Positions 7,289 through 14,060 of a stretch of DNA of 18,477 nt are shown here, piece by piece (the stretch's first letter is position 1; the number at the start of each line of letters is the position of its first letter). Position numbers and translations under genes: made by a program. Origin of the DNA: Nitrospirota bacterium (lineage in GTDB: Bacteria > Nitrospirota > 9FT-COMBO-42-15 > HDB-SIOI813); contig JAHFER010000012.1 in assembly GCA_023248365.1 (NCBI GenBank), forward strand, positions 1-18,477, written 5' to 3'. The notes under the pieces were generated by a model. The model had not been told where the DNA came from, did no database searches, and was given only the letters and a program-made list of their open reading frames with translations.

Positions 7289-7316
7289 TTACTTCTGACC
7301 TCTGCTTACTGCTTAC
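7289..7316. repeat. 7-base-period degenerate tandem repeat
   Basis: On the plus strand the units read CTTACTT, CTGACCT, CTGCTTA, CTGCTTA (on the minus strand, GTAAGCA-like), four units in step of seven. The stretch abuts the G7/C7 inverted repeat and provides the stop codon of the Rieske gene (TAA at 7315-7313). A related heptad array is inside the coding sequence near 16027-16066. Confidence 0.5.
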
Positions 7317-7750
7317 CCTATCACAACCGTATCTCCGCTCATTTTTACTTCAAAACTTGGAAGAGGTCGGGGCGGCGGGCCGCCAAGTACCGCCCCGGTA
7401 ACATCATACATCCCGCCATGACAGGGGCATTTGAGCCGCTTTTCATCCTGATGCCAACTTACCACACAACCAAGATGAGTACAGATGAGAGACAGTGCAT
7501 ACACTTGTCCATTAACTCTTATGACCCCTGCCGGTTTCCCTGCTATTACAACCTTCTTCATGCTGCCTTCTGTCAACTCTGAAAGTGGAAACGATGCCTT
7601 CTTTTCCCCTCCCCCCCCTGCTGTCTTTTCTGTCGGCCATAGATACCTGAGCCCTGCATAACCTGACAGGATACCTGCCCCAAGTGCCCATAATCCAATT
7701 AAAGAGTTAATTACTGTACCAAGGAAATTCCTCCGCGTTACATCTTCCAT
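7313..7750 (-). CDS. Rieske [2Fe-2S] protein of a cytochrome b6/bc-type complex
   Basis: 145 residues. It carries electrons from quinol to the c-type cytochrome. N-terminal Tat-like motif TRRNFLG (5-11) leads a single membrane anchor (about 10-37). A glycine-rich hinge (TAGGGGEKK, about 43-51) follows, then the head domain with cluster ligands C90 and H92 (CTHLGC) and C108 and H111 (CPCHGG); C95 and C110 form the usual disulfide. The proline loop GGPPPRPLPSFEV matches the family. Start ATG at 7750 with AGAGGAG upstream, 11 bases after the cytochrome c stop. Oddity: the hinge is coded by a run of eight G (7611-7618), which could be unstable. Overall it resembles the petC-type Rieske proteins of b6f complexes. 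Confidence 0.95.
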   Translation of the reverse strand: MEDVTRRNFLGTVINSLIGLWALGAGILSGYAGLRYLWPTEKTAGGGGEKKASFPLSELTEGSMKKVVIAGKPAGVIRVNGQVYALSLICTHLGCVVSWHQDEKRLKCPCHGGMYDVTGAVLGGPPPRPLPSFEVKMSGDTVVIG

Positions 7751-7761
7751 ATATACTCCTC

Positions 7762-8208
7762 TTATTTTTCTTTTTCCTCAGTCTTTGTAAAAATCCTTAC
7801 ATAATGAATCACTGCCCATCGTTCCTTTGCAGGCATAATCTCCTCACGTGCAAACATCCTTGTGCCATGTACTCCCTTTGAGATAGAGTAGAACAGCATC
7901 CCGTCGGTCTTCTTTGACATAATATTATCATCAGTAAAATCTCTTGGCATCGGATCAAACTTTCCAATTACAGCAGAGTTTCCTTTACCATCTCCATACA
8001 CCCCATGACACGTCTCACAATGACCGACATAAAGCCTCCTGCCTTCTCTAAGAGTTGAAAGAGAAAAGGGGAGTGGATTTTTCATGCCTGCATATTCCTT
8101 TGGATAGTATCCTGGCGCTAAGGTGGGATCTTCTCCTGCGATCAGCAGCGACGGGAAAAACAGGGCAACAGCCATTGCCAGAGTTAATAATGTCTTTCTG
8201 AAATTCAT
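7762..8208 (-). CDS. Monoheme c-type cytochrome of the b6/Rieske module
   Basis: 148 residues with an N-terminal signal or anchor helix (about 5-24), then a class I cytochrome c fold. One heme-binding motif: C64-E-T-C67-H68 followed by GVYGDGKG. The likely sixth ligand is M118 (GTRMFA), with M125 as the alternative; the C-terminal helix KERWAVIHYVRIF is typical. The -3/-1 residues around A24/G25 are not ideal for signal peptidase, so the helix may stay as a membrane anchor. Start ATG at 8208 with AAAGGAG. It sits 13 bases after glmM and 11 before the Rieske gene. Cytochrome f and c1 are not encoded here, so this protein is the best candidate for the complex's c-type subunit or its acceptor. 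Confidence 0.9.
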   Translation of the reverse strand: MNFRKTLLTLAMAVALFFPSLLIAGEDPTLAPGYYPKEYAGMKNPLPFSLSTLREGRRLYVGHCETCHGVYGDGKGNSAVIGKFDPMPRDFTDDNIMSKKTDGMLFYSISKGVHGTRMFAREEIMPAKERWAVIHYVRIFTKTEEKEK

Positions 8209-8221
8209 ACCATCTCCTTTC

Positions 8222-9586
8222 TTAGTTTACGCCTAATAATCTGTTAACAGTCTCTGATATTTCTCCAATTATAATATTAATACTATCCTCTTTATCACAT
8301 TCAACCATGATGCGCAGTAAAGGTTCAGTCCCTGAATATCTGACCACAATCCTTCCTCTCCCTTCTAATCTTTTTTCATAATCACAGATGAGCTTACTTA
8401 TTTCCGGGATAGATTCAATTGCTTTTTTTTCCCTTACCTTTATATTAACAAGCTTTTGGGGGAAAGTCTCCATGCAGGATGATAATTCTGATAGAGATTT
8501 ACCGGTTTTTTTCATTATTGTCAAAACCTGAAGAGCCGTTATCAAACCGTCACCTGTTGTATTGTAGTCTGAAAAGATTAAGTGACCTGACTGTTCACCA
8601 CCCAGGTTACAATTTAAACGGAGCATCTCCTCCAAAACATACCTGTCGCCCACAGGAGTTCTTACAACCTTTATCCCTGCCTCTTTCATTGCAACTTCAA
8701 GGCCTGCATTACTCATAATCGTTGTAACAAGCGTATCGTTATTAAGTACACCGTTACCCTTCATCTCAAGGGCGCACATGGCCATCACCTTATCACCATC
8801 TACAACCCTCCCTTTTCCATCTACAAAGATTACCCTGTCAGCATCACCATCATGTGCTATTCCTATATCAGCGCCGTATACAATCACCTCCTTCTGCGCC
8901 TTTTCAGGATAGAGGGATCCGCATCCGAGATTGATGTTTGTACCATCCGGTTTATTCCCCAATGTAACGATATTTGCGCCTAATTCCTGGAGCACCGTAG
9001 GAGTAATCAAATATGATGCTCCATTTGCACAATCTATTACAACCTTGATTCCTTCAAAATCCATCCCCTTAGGTACCGTATTCTTGGCAAACTCTATATA
9101 CCTTCCCTCTGAGTCATCAATTCTATATGCCTTTCCAAGGGCATTGCCTGTAGGTCTGATATCATCTATGTTCCCGGAGAATACAATCTCCTCTATCACT
9201 TTCTCATACTCATCCGGAAGTTTAATCCCATCCTCAGAGAAAAACTTAATCCCATTATCCTCAAAAAGATTATGGGATGCGGATATTACAACACCCGCAT
9301 CCCCCCGCATACTCCTGGTAAGAAATGCGATAGCCGGTGTAGGCATAGGACCTACCAGCAATACATCAACCCCCATAGAACATATGCCGGCTGTAAGTGC
9401 CCCCTCAAACATATATCCTGAAAGGCGTGTATCCTTGCCTATTAATATCCTGTGATGGCCTTTCCTGTTTTTTTGCTGTTTAAAGAAGTGTGCTGCAGCC
9501 CTGCCAAGTTTAACCGCCATTTCGACGGTCATCGGGTCTATATTTGCAATACCTCTTATCCCGTCAGTGCCAAAAAGTTTTTTCAT
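8222..9586 (-). CDS. glmM: Phosphoglucosamine mutase
   Basis: Converts glucosamine-6-phosphate to glucosamine-1-phosphate for UDP-GlcNAc, feeding peptidoglycan and lipopolysaccharide. 454 residues, full length. N-terminal FGTDGIRG (5-12); phosphoserine loop ISASHN with catalytic S104; metal loop DGDADR (about 246-251); sugar loop GGEQSGH (about 329-335); C-terminal phosphate loop RYSGTEPLLR (about 416-425). The residue after SASHN is leucine instead of the usual proline. The start codon overlaps the ybbR stop (ATGA, 9586-9583), with GGAGGTAG upstream, so translation is coupled. In Bacillus and relatives cdaA-cdaR-glmM is one operon, and GlmM binds and inhibits CdaA; the same order here suggests the same control. 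Confidence 0.97.
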   Translation of the reverse strand: MKKLFGTDGIRGIANIDPMTVEMAVKLGRAAAHFFKQQKNRKGHHRILIGKDTRLSGYMFEGALTAGICSMGVDVLLVGPMPTPAIAFLTRSMRGDAGVVISASHNLFEDNGIKFFSEDGIKLPDEYEKVIEEIVFSGNIDDIRPTGNALGKAYRIDDSEGRYIEFAKNTVPKGMDFEGIKVVIDCANGASYLITPTVLQELGANIVTLGNKPDGTNINLGCGSLYPEKAQKEVIVYGADIGIAHDGDADRVIFVDGKGRVVDGDKVMAMCALEMKGNGVLNNDTLVTTIMSNAGLEVAMKEAGIKVVRTPVGDRYVLEEMLRLNCNLGGEQSGHLIFSDYNTTGDGLITALQVLTIMKKTGKSLSELSSCMETFPQKLVNIKVREKKAIESIPEISKLICDYEKRLEGRGRIVVRYSGTEPLLRIMVECDKEDSINIIIGEISETVNRLLGVN

Positions 9587-10245
9587 GTTTTTTCTACCTC
9601 CACATCTATCAGGATGACATCATTTCCAATAATCCTCACATTGCGCTGAGGAATATTGATCTTAATTTCTTTTGAAAAACTGCTTCTCCTGCCGGTTACG
9701 TCCAAAGATAAACCTTCCAATAAATAAAGAGATCCCAATTCAGACTCCGGTCCCTCCACAGCTACCTCAGAAGGCCTTATAAAAACCCTTCTCACTCTAT
9801 ATCCTTTTGCAGGTATTCCTGAAATTTCAACCTTCACCTTTAAATTCTTTTTAATACTCCTTACCATATCAATCTTTATGATCTTGGGATCAATTCTCAC
9901 CACATCAATATTTGGAGGAATGTTGATATTACTCCTGTCAAGATTATACACCCGGGTTCCCTCTTTTCCATTTGACAGATCTATGCTTACATTTATCTGC
10001 CCCATATCTAATTCCTTTATACCATTCTGCCGCCCTTTTAATCTGACGTTTATATGATCATCAACCTTTCCTGCAACCATCATATTCTCAGGGATATTTT
10101 TTAAATGGAGAGGAAGCACATAGTTAATCTCAATTGTATCTTTTGAAATAATAGGTGTTATATAAAACCATAGAGTAAAAGCAAAAAAAAGAGATATTAT
10201 TTTTAAAAATATATTATTTAACAGCATACCCCTGAAATAACTCAT
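9583..10245 (-). CDS. ybbR: YbbR-domain membrane protein (CdaR-like regulator of CdaA)
   Basis: 220 residues from the preferred start. One N-terminal membrane helix (about 9-30, LLNNIFLKIISLFFAFTLWF), then an extracytoplasmic part of about two YbbR-type beta domains (about 35-120 and 120-215; VRLKGRQNGIKEL, VEGPESELGSL). Bacillus CdaR has four such domains, so this is a short form. The partner is CdaA, whose c-di-AMP synthesis it modulates in Gram-positive models. Start: an ATG at 10320 would overlap cdaA by 17 bases and has no spaced ribosome site; ATG at 10245 has AAGGA 7 bases upstream and puts the membrane helix at the N-terminus as usual. Its last bases overlap the glmM start by four. 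Confidence 0.88.
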   Translation of the reverse strand: MSYFRGMLLNNIFLKIISLFFAFTLWFYITPIISKDTIEINYVLPLHLKNIPENMMVAGKVDDHINVRLKGRQNGIKELDMGQINVSIDLSNGKEGTRVYNLDRSNINIPPNIDVVRIDPKIIKIDMVRSIKKNLKVKVEISGIPAKGYRVRRVFIRPSEVAVEGPESELGSLYLLEGLSLDVTGRRSSFSKEIKINIPQRNVRIIGNDVILIDVEVEKT

Positions 10246-10276
10246 CAAATTATCCTTCAAATCCCCCTCTCCCCCA

Positions 10277-10292
10277 CCCGTTGAAAAACGGG
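10277..10292. other. Small perfect hairpin in the cdaA-ybbR gap
   Basis: CCCGTT-GAAA-AACGGG on the plus strand (CCCGTT-TTTC-AACGGG in the minus-strand transcript): a 6-bp perfect stem with a 4-base loop. It lies in the 58-base gap between the cdaA stop and the preferred ybbR start. No T-run follows, so it is not a terminator. It may affect mRNA stability or ybbR translation; function unknown. Confidence 0.4.
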
Positions 10293-10303
10293 GCAAATGG
10301 ATA

Positions 10304-11176
10304 TTATTTGCTAAACTCATTCCCCGTCATAATTTTTTTTATGCTTTCTCTCATCCTGCCTGGAAATATTGCCTCTATCCAACCCCACCACGAGGACTTC
10401 TCCTTCTTTTTTCCTGCATGGAATATGTCTGTCAATATCCGTCTCAGGGCATTGGTATCCAAGTCTCTTATAATATCACCGCCAAGACAGACAGACACCG
10501 CTCCAGTCTCTTCAGAAACCACTATAGTAACGGCATCCGTCTCTTCTGTAACACCTATACCCGCCCTGTGCCTTGTTCCGAGAGATTTGCTTATATTTGT
10601 AGCTAACGTCAGCGGTAGAAAACACCCTGCTGCTACGATCCTGTCCCCTTTAATTACAATGGCGCCATCGTGTATAGGTGAGTAGGGAAGAAATATACTT
10701 GTAATTAATTCTCTGGTTATCCTTGCATCTAACTGAATACCCATCTCTATCAGATCTTTCAGTTCTGATTCCCTTTCAATAACTATAATAGCCCCTATCT
10801 TTTTATTGGCCAACGATACAGAGGCCCTGATAATCTCCTCGATATTTTTTGATTCTTCAACAGCAGCAAGGCGTTGTGTCAATGGATTCCGCCCCATTTG
10901 AGCCAGCGCTTTCCTTATCTCCGGCTGGAAGAGTATTATAAGGGTCAGCACTATATATGACCAGAGGCTCTGGATCAGCCATTCCATTGTGTAGAGTCCT
11001 ACATATCGGGATATGACAAATGCAACAAAGAGAGTGACTAATCCCATAAGCATTTGAAAGGCCCGTGTACCTTTTATCAGGAGCAGGAGGCGGTAGAGTA
11101 CAAAAGTAACTATCGTTATATCTATAAGATCCTGCCAGCGGATCTCTGTAATTATCTCTTTTAAAAAAAAGACCAT
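10304..11176 (-). CDS. cdaA: Diadenylate cyclase CdaA
   Basis: Makes cyclic di-AMP from two ATP. 290 residues. Three N-terminal membrane helices (about 15-35, 40-60, 65-85), then the DAC domain about 100-255 with the catalytic DGA motif at 170-172 (SPIHDGAIVI) and the RHR motif at 202-204 (GTRHRAGIG). The C-terminus extends about 35 residues beyond the core with a W-rich basic tail (WWGWIEAIFPGRMRESIKK). Start ATG at 11176 with AAGGA upstream, 18 bases after the folP stop. Followed by ybbR and glmM, the classical c-di-AMP cassette. c-di-AMP controls potassium, osmotic and cell-wall homeostasis in known bacteria; its targets here are outside the window. Confidence 0.96.
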   Translation of the reverse strand: MVFFLKEIITEIRWQDLIDITIVTFVLYRLLLLIKGTRAFQMLMGLVTLFVAFVISRYVGLYTMEWLIQSLWSYIVLTLIILFQPEIRKALAQMGRNPLTQRLAAVEESKNIEEIIRASVSLANKKIGAIIVIERESELKDLIEMGIQLDARITRELITSIFLPYSPIHDGAIVIKGDRIVAAGCFLPLTLATNISKSLGTRHRAGIGVTEETDAVTIVVSEETGAVSVCLGGDIIRDLDTNALRRILTDIFHAGKKKEKSSWWGWIEAIFPGRMRESIKKIMTGNEFSK

Positions 11177-11194
11177 TGAATCCTTATGCCTTTG

Positions 11195-12004
11195 TTAAGC
11201 ATTGTTTATTGCATCTGTCATTTTTACTACCTGTTTCATCGCCTTAACATCATGTACTCTAATTATATTTGCTCCTTTTGTGATTGCCAGAACCACTACT
11301 GCTGCAGTTCCATATACCCTTTTATCTACAGAGAGATTCAATATTTCTCCAATAAATGATTTCCTTGAAGGGCCTATTAACACAGGACATTGTAACTCCC
11401 TGAATAGATCAATATGCTTAATAAGTGCGAGGTTATGGATAATTCTTTTTCCAAACCCTATTCCTGGATCTATTATGATATTCTCCCGTTTGATGCCGTT
11501 ATTTTCAGCGTATTCTTTACGTTCCTTAAGGAAGTCATATACCTCCTGAACAACGTCTGCATAAAAAGGGCTTTTCTGCATATCCTGAGGTTTCCCAAGC
11601 ATGTGCATCAATACTACAGGGGTATTGTATTCTCCCGCCACTTTAACCATATCAGGGTCAAATCTGAGAGCGCTTACGTCATTAATAATTGATGCCCCGG
11701 CCTTAACAGCAAGCTCTGCTACCTCAGACTTATAAGTATCTATTGAAATAGGTATCTTTACATGGGCAAATAATCCCTTTATTACCGGTATAACCCTTTT
11801 TATCTCATCTTCGACAGAAACAGGTATAGAACCAGGCCGGGTTGATTCGCCGCCAATATCTATAATATCAGCTCCCTCGGCTTCTAATTTAAGACCATAC
11901 TCTATGGCCCTTTCCTGATCAAAAAAAAGACCGCCATCCGAGAAAGAATCCGGGGTAACGTTAATTATCCCCATTAAATAGGTTCTATCTTTAAAAGCGG
12001 TCAA
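11195..12004 (-). CDS. folP: Dihydropteroate synthase
   Basis: Joins p-aminobenzoate to hydroxymethyl-dihydropterin diphosphate in folate synthesis; the target of sulfonamides. 269 residues. Motifs in order: MGIINVTPDSFSDGG (11-25), DIGGESTRPG (about 49-58), SIDTYK (about 92-97), INDVSA, DPGIGFGK, GPSRKSFIG, and the final RVHDV. Start TTG at 12004 gives the usual short lead before MGIINVTP; there is no clear ribosome site, and an in-frame stop lies 15 bases further up. The ATG at 11974 would remove conserved N-terminal residues. Sits 20 bases after ftsH and 18 before cdaA; ftsH-folP-cdaA order is common in bacteria. Confidence 0.96.
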   Translation of the reverse strand: MTAFKDRTYLMGIINVTPDSFSDGGLFFDQERAIEYGLKLEAEGADIIDIGGESTRPGSIPVSVEDEIKRVIPVIKGLFAHVKIPISIDTYKSEVAELAVKAGASIINDVSALRFDPDMVKVAGEYNTPVVLMHMLGKPQDMQKSPFYADVVQEVYDFLKERKEYAENNGIKRENIIIDPGIGFGKRIIHNLALIKHIDLFRELQCPVLIGPSRKSFIGEILNLSVDKRVYGTAAVVVLAITKGANIIRVHDVKAMKQVVKMTDAINNA

Positions 12005-12024
12005 TTTGTCTTTGATTTATTAAT

Positions 12025-13824
12025 TTATGCGGCCGTGACTGTTGTACGGACAATAGCCTCAATCTCCGGACCATCCAGGGTTTCCTGATCTAATAACGCC
12101 TCTGCCAGGGCCTTAAGAGTATTTATATTATCCTTTAATAGTTTTTTTGTCCTGTCATAATTCTCCATTATCAAGCGTTTTACTTCTTCATCTATCATTA
12201 TCGCCGTATGTTCACTATAATCCCTGTGCTGTGTTATCTCCCTTCCCAGAAATATCTCTTCCTGCTTTTTGCCAAATGTAAGAGGGCCAAGCCTCTCACT
12301 CATACCCCATTCAGTAACCATCTTTCTGGCAATATCCGTAGCCCTTTCAATGTCATTACCAGCCCCTGTGGTCATATGATTTAACATCAGCTCCTCGGCA
12401 ATACGGCCTCCAAGGAGAACAGCAATATTCGTGTATAGAAACTCCTTAGAATAAGTATATTTTTCGTCTGTTGGCAATTGTTGGGTTATTCCAAGCGCCC
12501 TGCCTCTTGGAATAATAGAAACCTTGTGAATCGGATCTGTTCCTGGCATAAGCTTTGCCACAAGTGTATGACCAGCCTCATGAAACGCGGTATTCCTCTT
12601 TTCCGCTTCACTTATAAGAAGGCTCTTTCTCTCAACCCCCATCAGCACCTTATCCTTTGCAGCCTCAAAATCATCCATCTCTACTAATTTCTTATTTGTT
12701 CGCGCAGCAGAAAGCGCTGCCTCATTTACAAGATTCGCAAGTTCCGCTCCGGAAAATCCAGGAGTGCCTCTTGCAATAGTTTCAAGATTTACATCGTTTG
12801 ATACAGGAATCTTCTTTGTATGTACCTTCAGTATCCCGATCCTTCCCCTGACATCAGGCCTTCCAACTACTATCTGCCTGTCAAATCTTCCCGGCCTTAG
12901 GAGCGCAGGGTCCAGCACATCAGGTCTGTTTGTAGCTGCAATCAAAATTACACCTTCATTTGTCTCAAACCCGTCCATTTCCACAAGTAACTGATTAAGT
13001 GTCTGTTCACGCTCATCATGACCACCGCCAAGTCCGGCGCCCCGCAGACGTCCAACTGCATCTATTTCATCTATAAATATAATACATGGCGCATGTTTTT
13101 TACCCTGCTCAAACAGATCCCTTACTCTCGATGCACCTACACCAACAAACATCTCCACAAAATCAGAACCGCTGATGCTGAAAAATGGGACACTTGCCTC
13201 ACCGGCTATTGCCTTAGCAAGAAGTGTCTTACCAGTACCAGGAGGACCTACAATAAGAACACCTTTTGGGATCCTCCCGCCCAGCTTCTGAAACTTTGGA
13301 GGGTCCTTGAGAAACTCTATTATTTCCTGGACTTCTTCTTTAGCCTCATCTACGCCAGCCACATCTGCAAATGTTATCTTCTTTCGGTCTTCGGTCAGCA
13401 TCCTTGCACGACTCTTCCCAAAAGACATTGCACGATTTCCCCCCATCTGAGTCTGCCTCATAAAGAAAATCCATACCCCTACCAGAAGAAGAATCGGCCC
13501 CCAGGAAAATAAAAACGCAATGTACCATGGCGTTTCATCAGGCGGTTTAACAGTTATCTTGACACTCTTGCTTCTAAGATTGTTTACAAGATCAGGATAA
13601 TCCATGGTGTAAGTGTTAAACTGAGTTCCATCCTTCATTACACCACTTATCTGATTCTGCTTAATTACAACCTCTGTTACCTGTCCCTGCTCAATCCTGT
13701 TAAGAAAGTCACTGAACACAATATCTTTTGATGTGCTGACAGTATGCTGAGAAAGATAATATAAAAGGATCATCACTCCACCTATAATGATCCATAACCC
13801 CAAGTTTTTATAAAAAGAATTCAT
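12025..13824 (-). CDS. ftsH: ATP-dependent zinc metalloprotease FtsH
   Basis: Membrane-anchored hexameric AAA+ protease that removes damaged membrane proteins and regulatory substrates. 599 residues. Two membrane helices (about 8-25 and 102-122) around a periplasmic domain; AAA+ module with Walker A GPPGTGKT (193-200), Walker B IIFIDEID (248-255) and the second region of homology ATNRPDVLDPALLRPGRFDR (297-316); protease domain with HEAGH (415-419) and the third zinc ligand D491 (GAGNDIERAT). Start ATG at 13824; upstream only a weak GGGGA about 15 bases away. It is first in the run through folP, cdaA, ybbR and glmM, with a likely promoter at 13875-13904. The C-terminus is of normal length. Confidence 0.98.
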   Translation of the reverse strand: MNSFYKNLGLWIIIGGVMILLYYLSQHTVSTSKDIVFSDFLNRIEQGQVTEVVIKQNQISGVMKDGTQFNTYTMDYPDLVNNLRSKSVKITVKPPDETPWYIAFLFSWGPILLLVGVWIFFMRQTQMGGNRAMSFGKSRARMLTEDRKKITFADVAGVDEAKEEVQEIIEFLKDPPKFQKLGGRIPKGVLIVGPPGTGKTLLAKAIAGEASVPFFSISGSDFVEMFVGVGASRVRDLFEQGKKHAPCIIFIDEIDAVGRLRGAGLGGGHDEREQTLNQLLVEMDGFETNEGVILIAATNRPDVLDPALLRPGRFDRQIVVGRPDVRGRIGILKVHTKKIPVSNDVNLETIARGTPGFSGAELANLVNEAALSAARTNKKLVEMDDFEAAKDKVLMGVERKSLLISEAEKRNTAFHEAGHTLVAKLMPGTDPIHKVSIIPRGRALGITQQLPTDEKYTYSKEFLYTNIAVLLGGRIAEELMLNHMTTGAGNDIERATDIARKMVTEWGMSERLGPLTFGKKQEEIFLGREITQHRDYSEHTAIMIDEEVKRLIMENYDRTKKLLKDNINTLKALAEALLDQETLDGPEIEAIVRTTVTAA

Positions 13825-13874
13825 CGTTTATATTTGGTCCCCGGTATGTTAATAGATTAGATTTAATAGTGATT

Positions 13875-13904
13875 AATATAACATAATTTATTTAATAATT
13901 ACAA
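13875..13904 (-). promoter_or_regulatory. Likely promoter of the ftsH-folP-cdaA-ybbR-glmM run
   Basis: On the minus strand: -35-like TTGTAA (13904-13899), an 18-base spacer, and -10 TATATT (13880-13875) with TG one base upstream (13883-13882, extended -10). The predicted start is near 13868, giving a leader of about 44 bases before the ftsH ATG. The surroundings are strongly AT-rich. No other promoter-like element was seen between ftsH and the cytochrome c gene, so this one may serve the whole run. Confidence 0.5.
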
Positions 13905-13956
13905 TACTAATGAACTGTATAGCATCAAGAACATTTCATTTGCAGAAACCTGTTTG

Positions 13957-14060
13957 AACCACAGAGTCCACAGAGATTTTTTTGGGATGAGTACTCAGAG
14001 TATCTTAAAAATATCTTTTTTTCTGAGTCCTCGCTCTAAACCTCTGTGTCCTCTGTGGTT
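13957..14060. repeat. CCACAGAG-type inverted repeat element
   Basis: The left arm AACCACAGAGTCCACAGAG (13957-13975) pairs with the right arm ending at 14060; over 23 bases, 20 match. A nested inner pair, GAGTACTCAGA (13989-13999) with TCTGAGTCCTC (14022-14032), is complementary at 10 of 11. The whole element could fold into one long hairpin. This is the type of ACCACAGAGGACACAGAGG intergenic repeat seen in many environmental bacteria. Its right arm overlaps the end of polX. The remainder of the ftsH-polX gap (13825-13956) holds the ftsH promoter region and no gene. Confidence 0.8.

Noticed and set aside
8931..9455. 174-codon plus-strand open frame.
   Set aside because: Antisense shadow of glmM; no ribosome site and no recognisable protein features.
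10246..10320. Longer ybbR start overlapping cdaA.
   Set aside because: No spaced ribosome site at 10320, and the added residues come from a C-rich gap with a hairpin; 10245 has AAGGA at a good distance.
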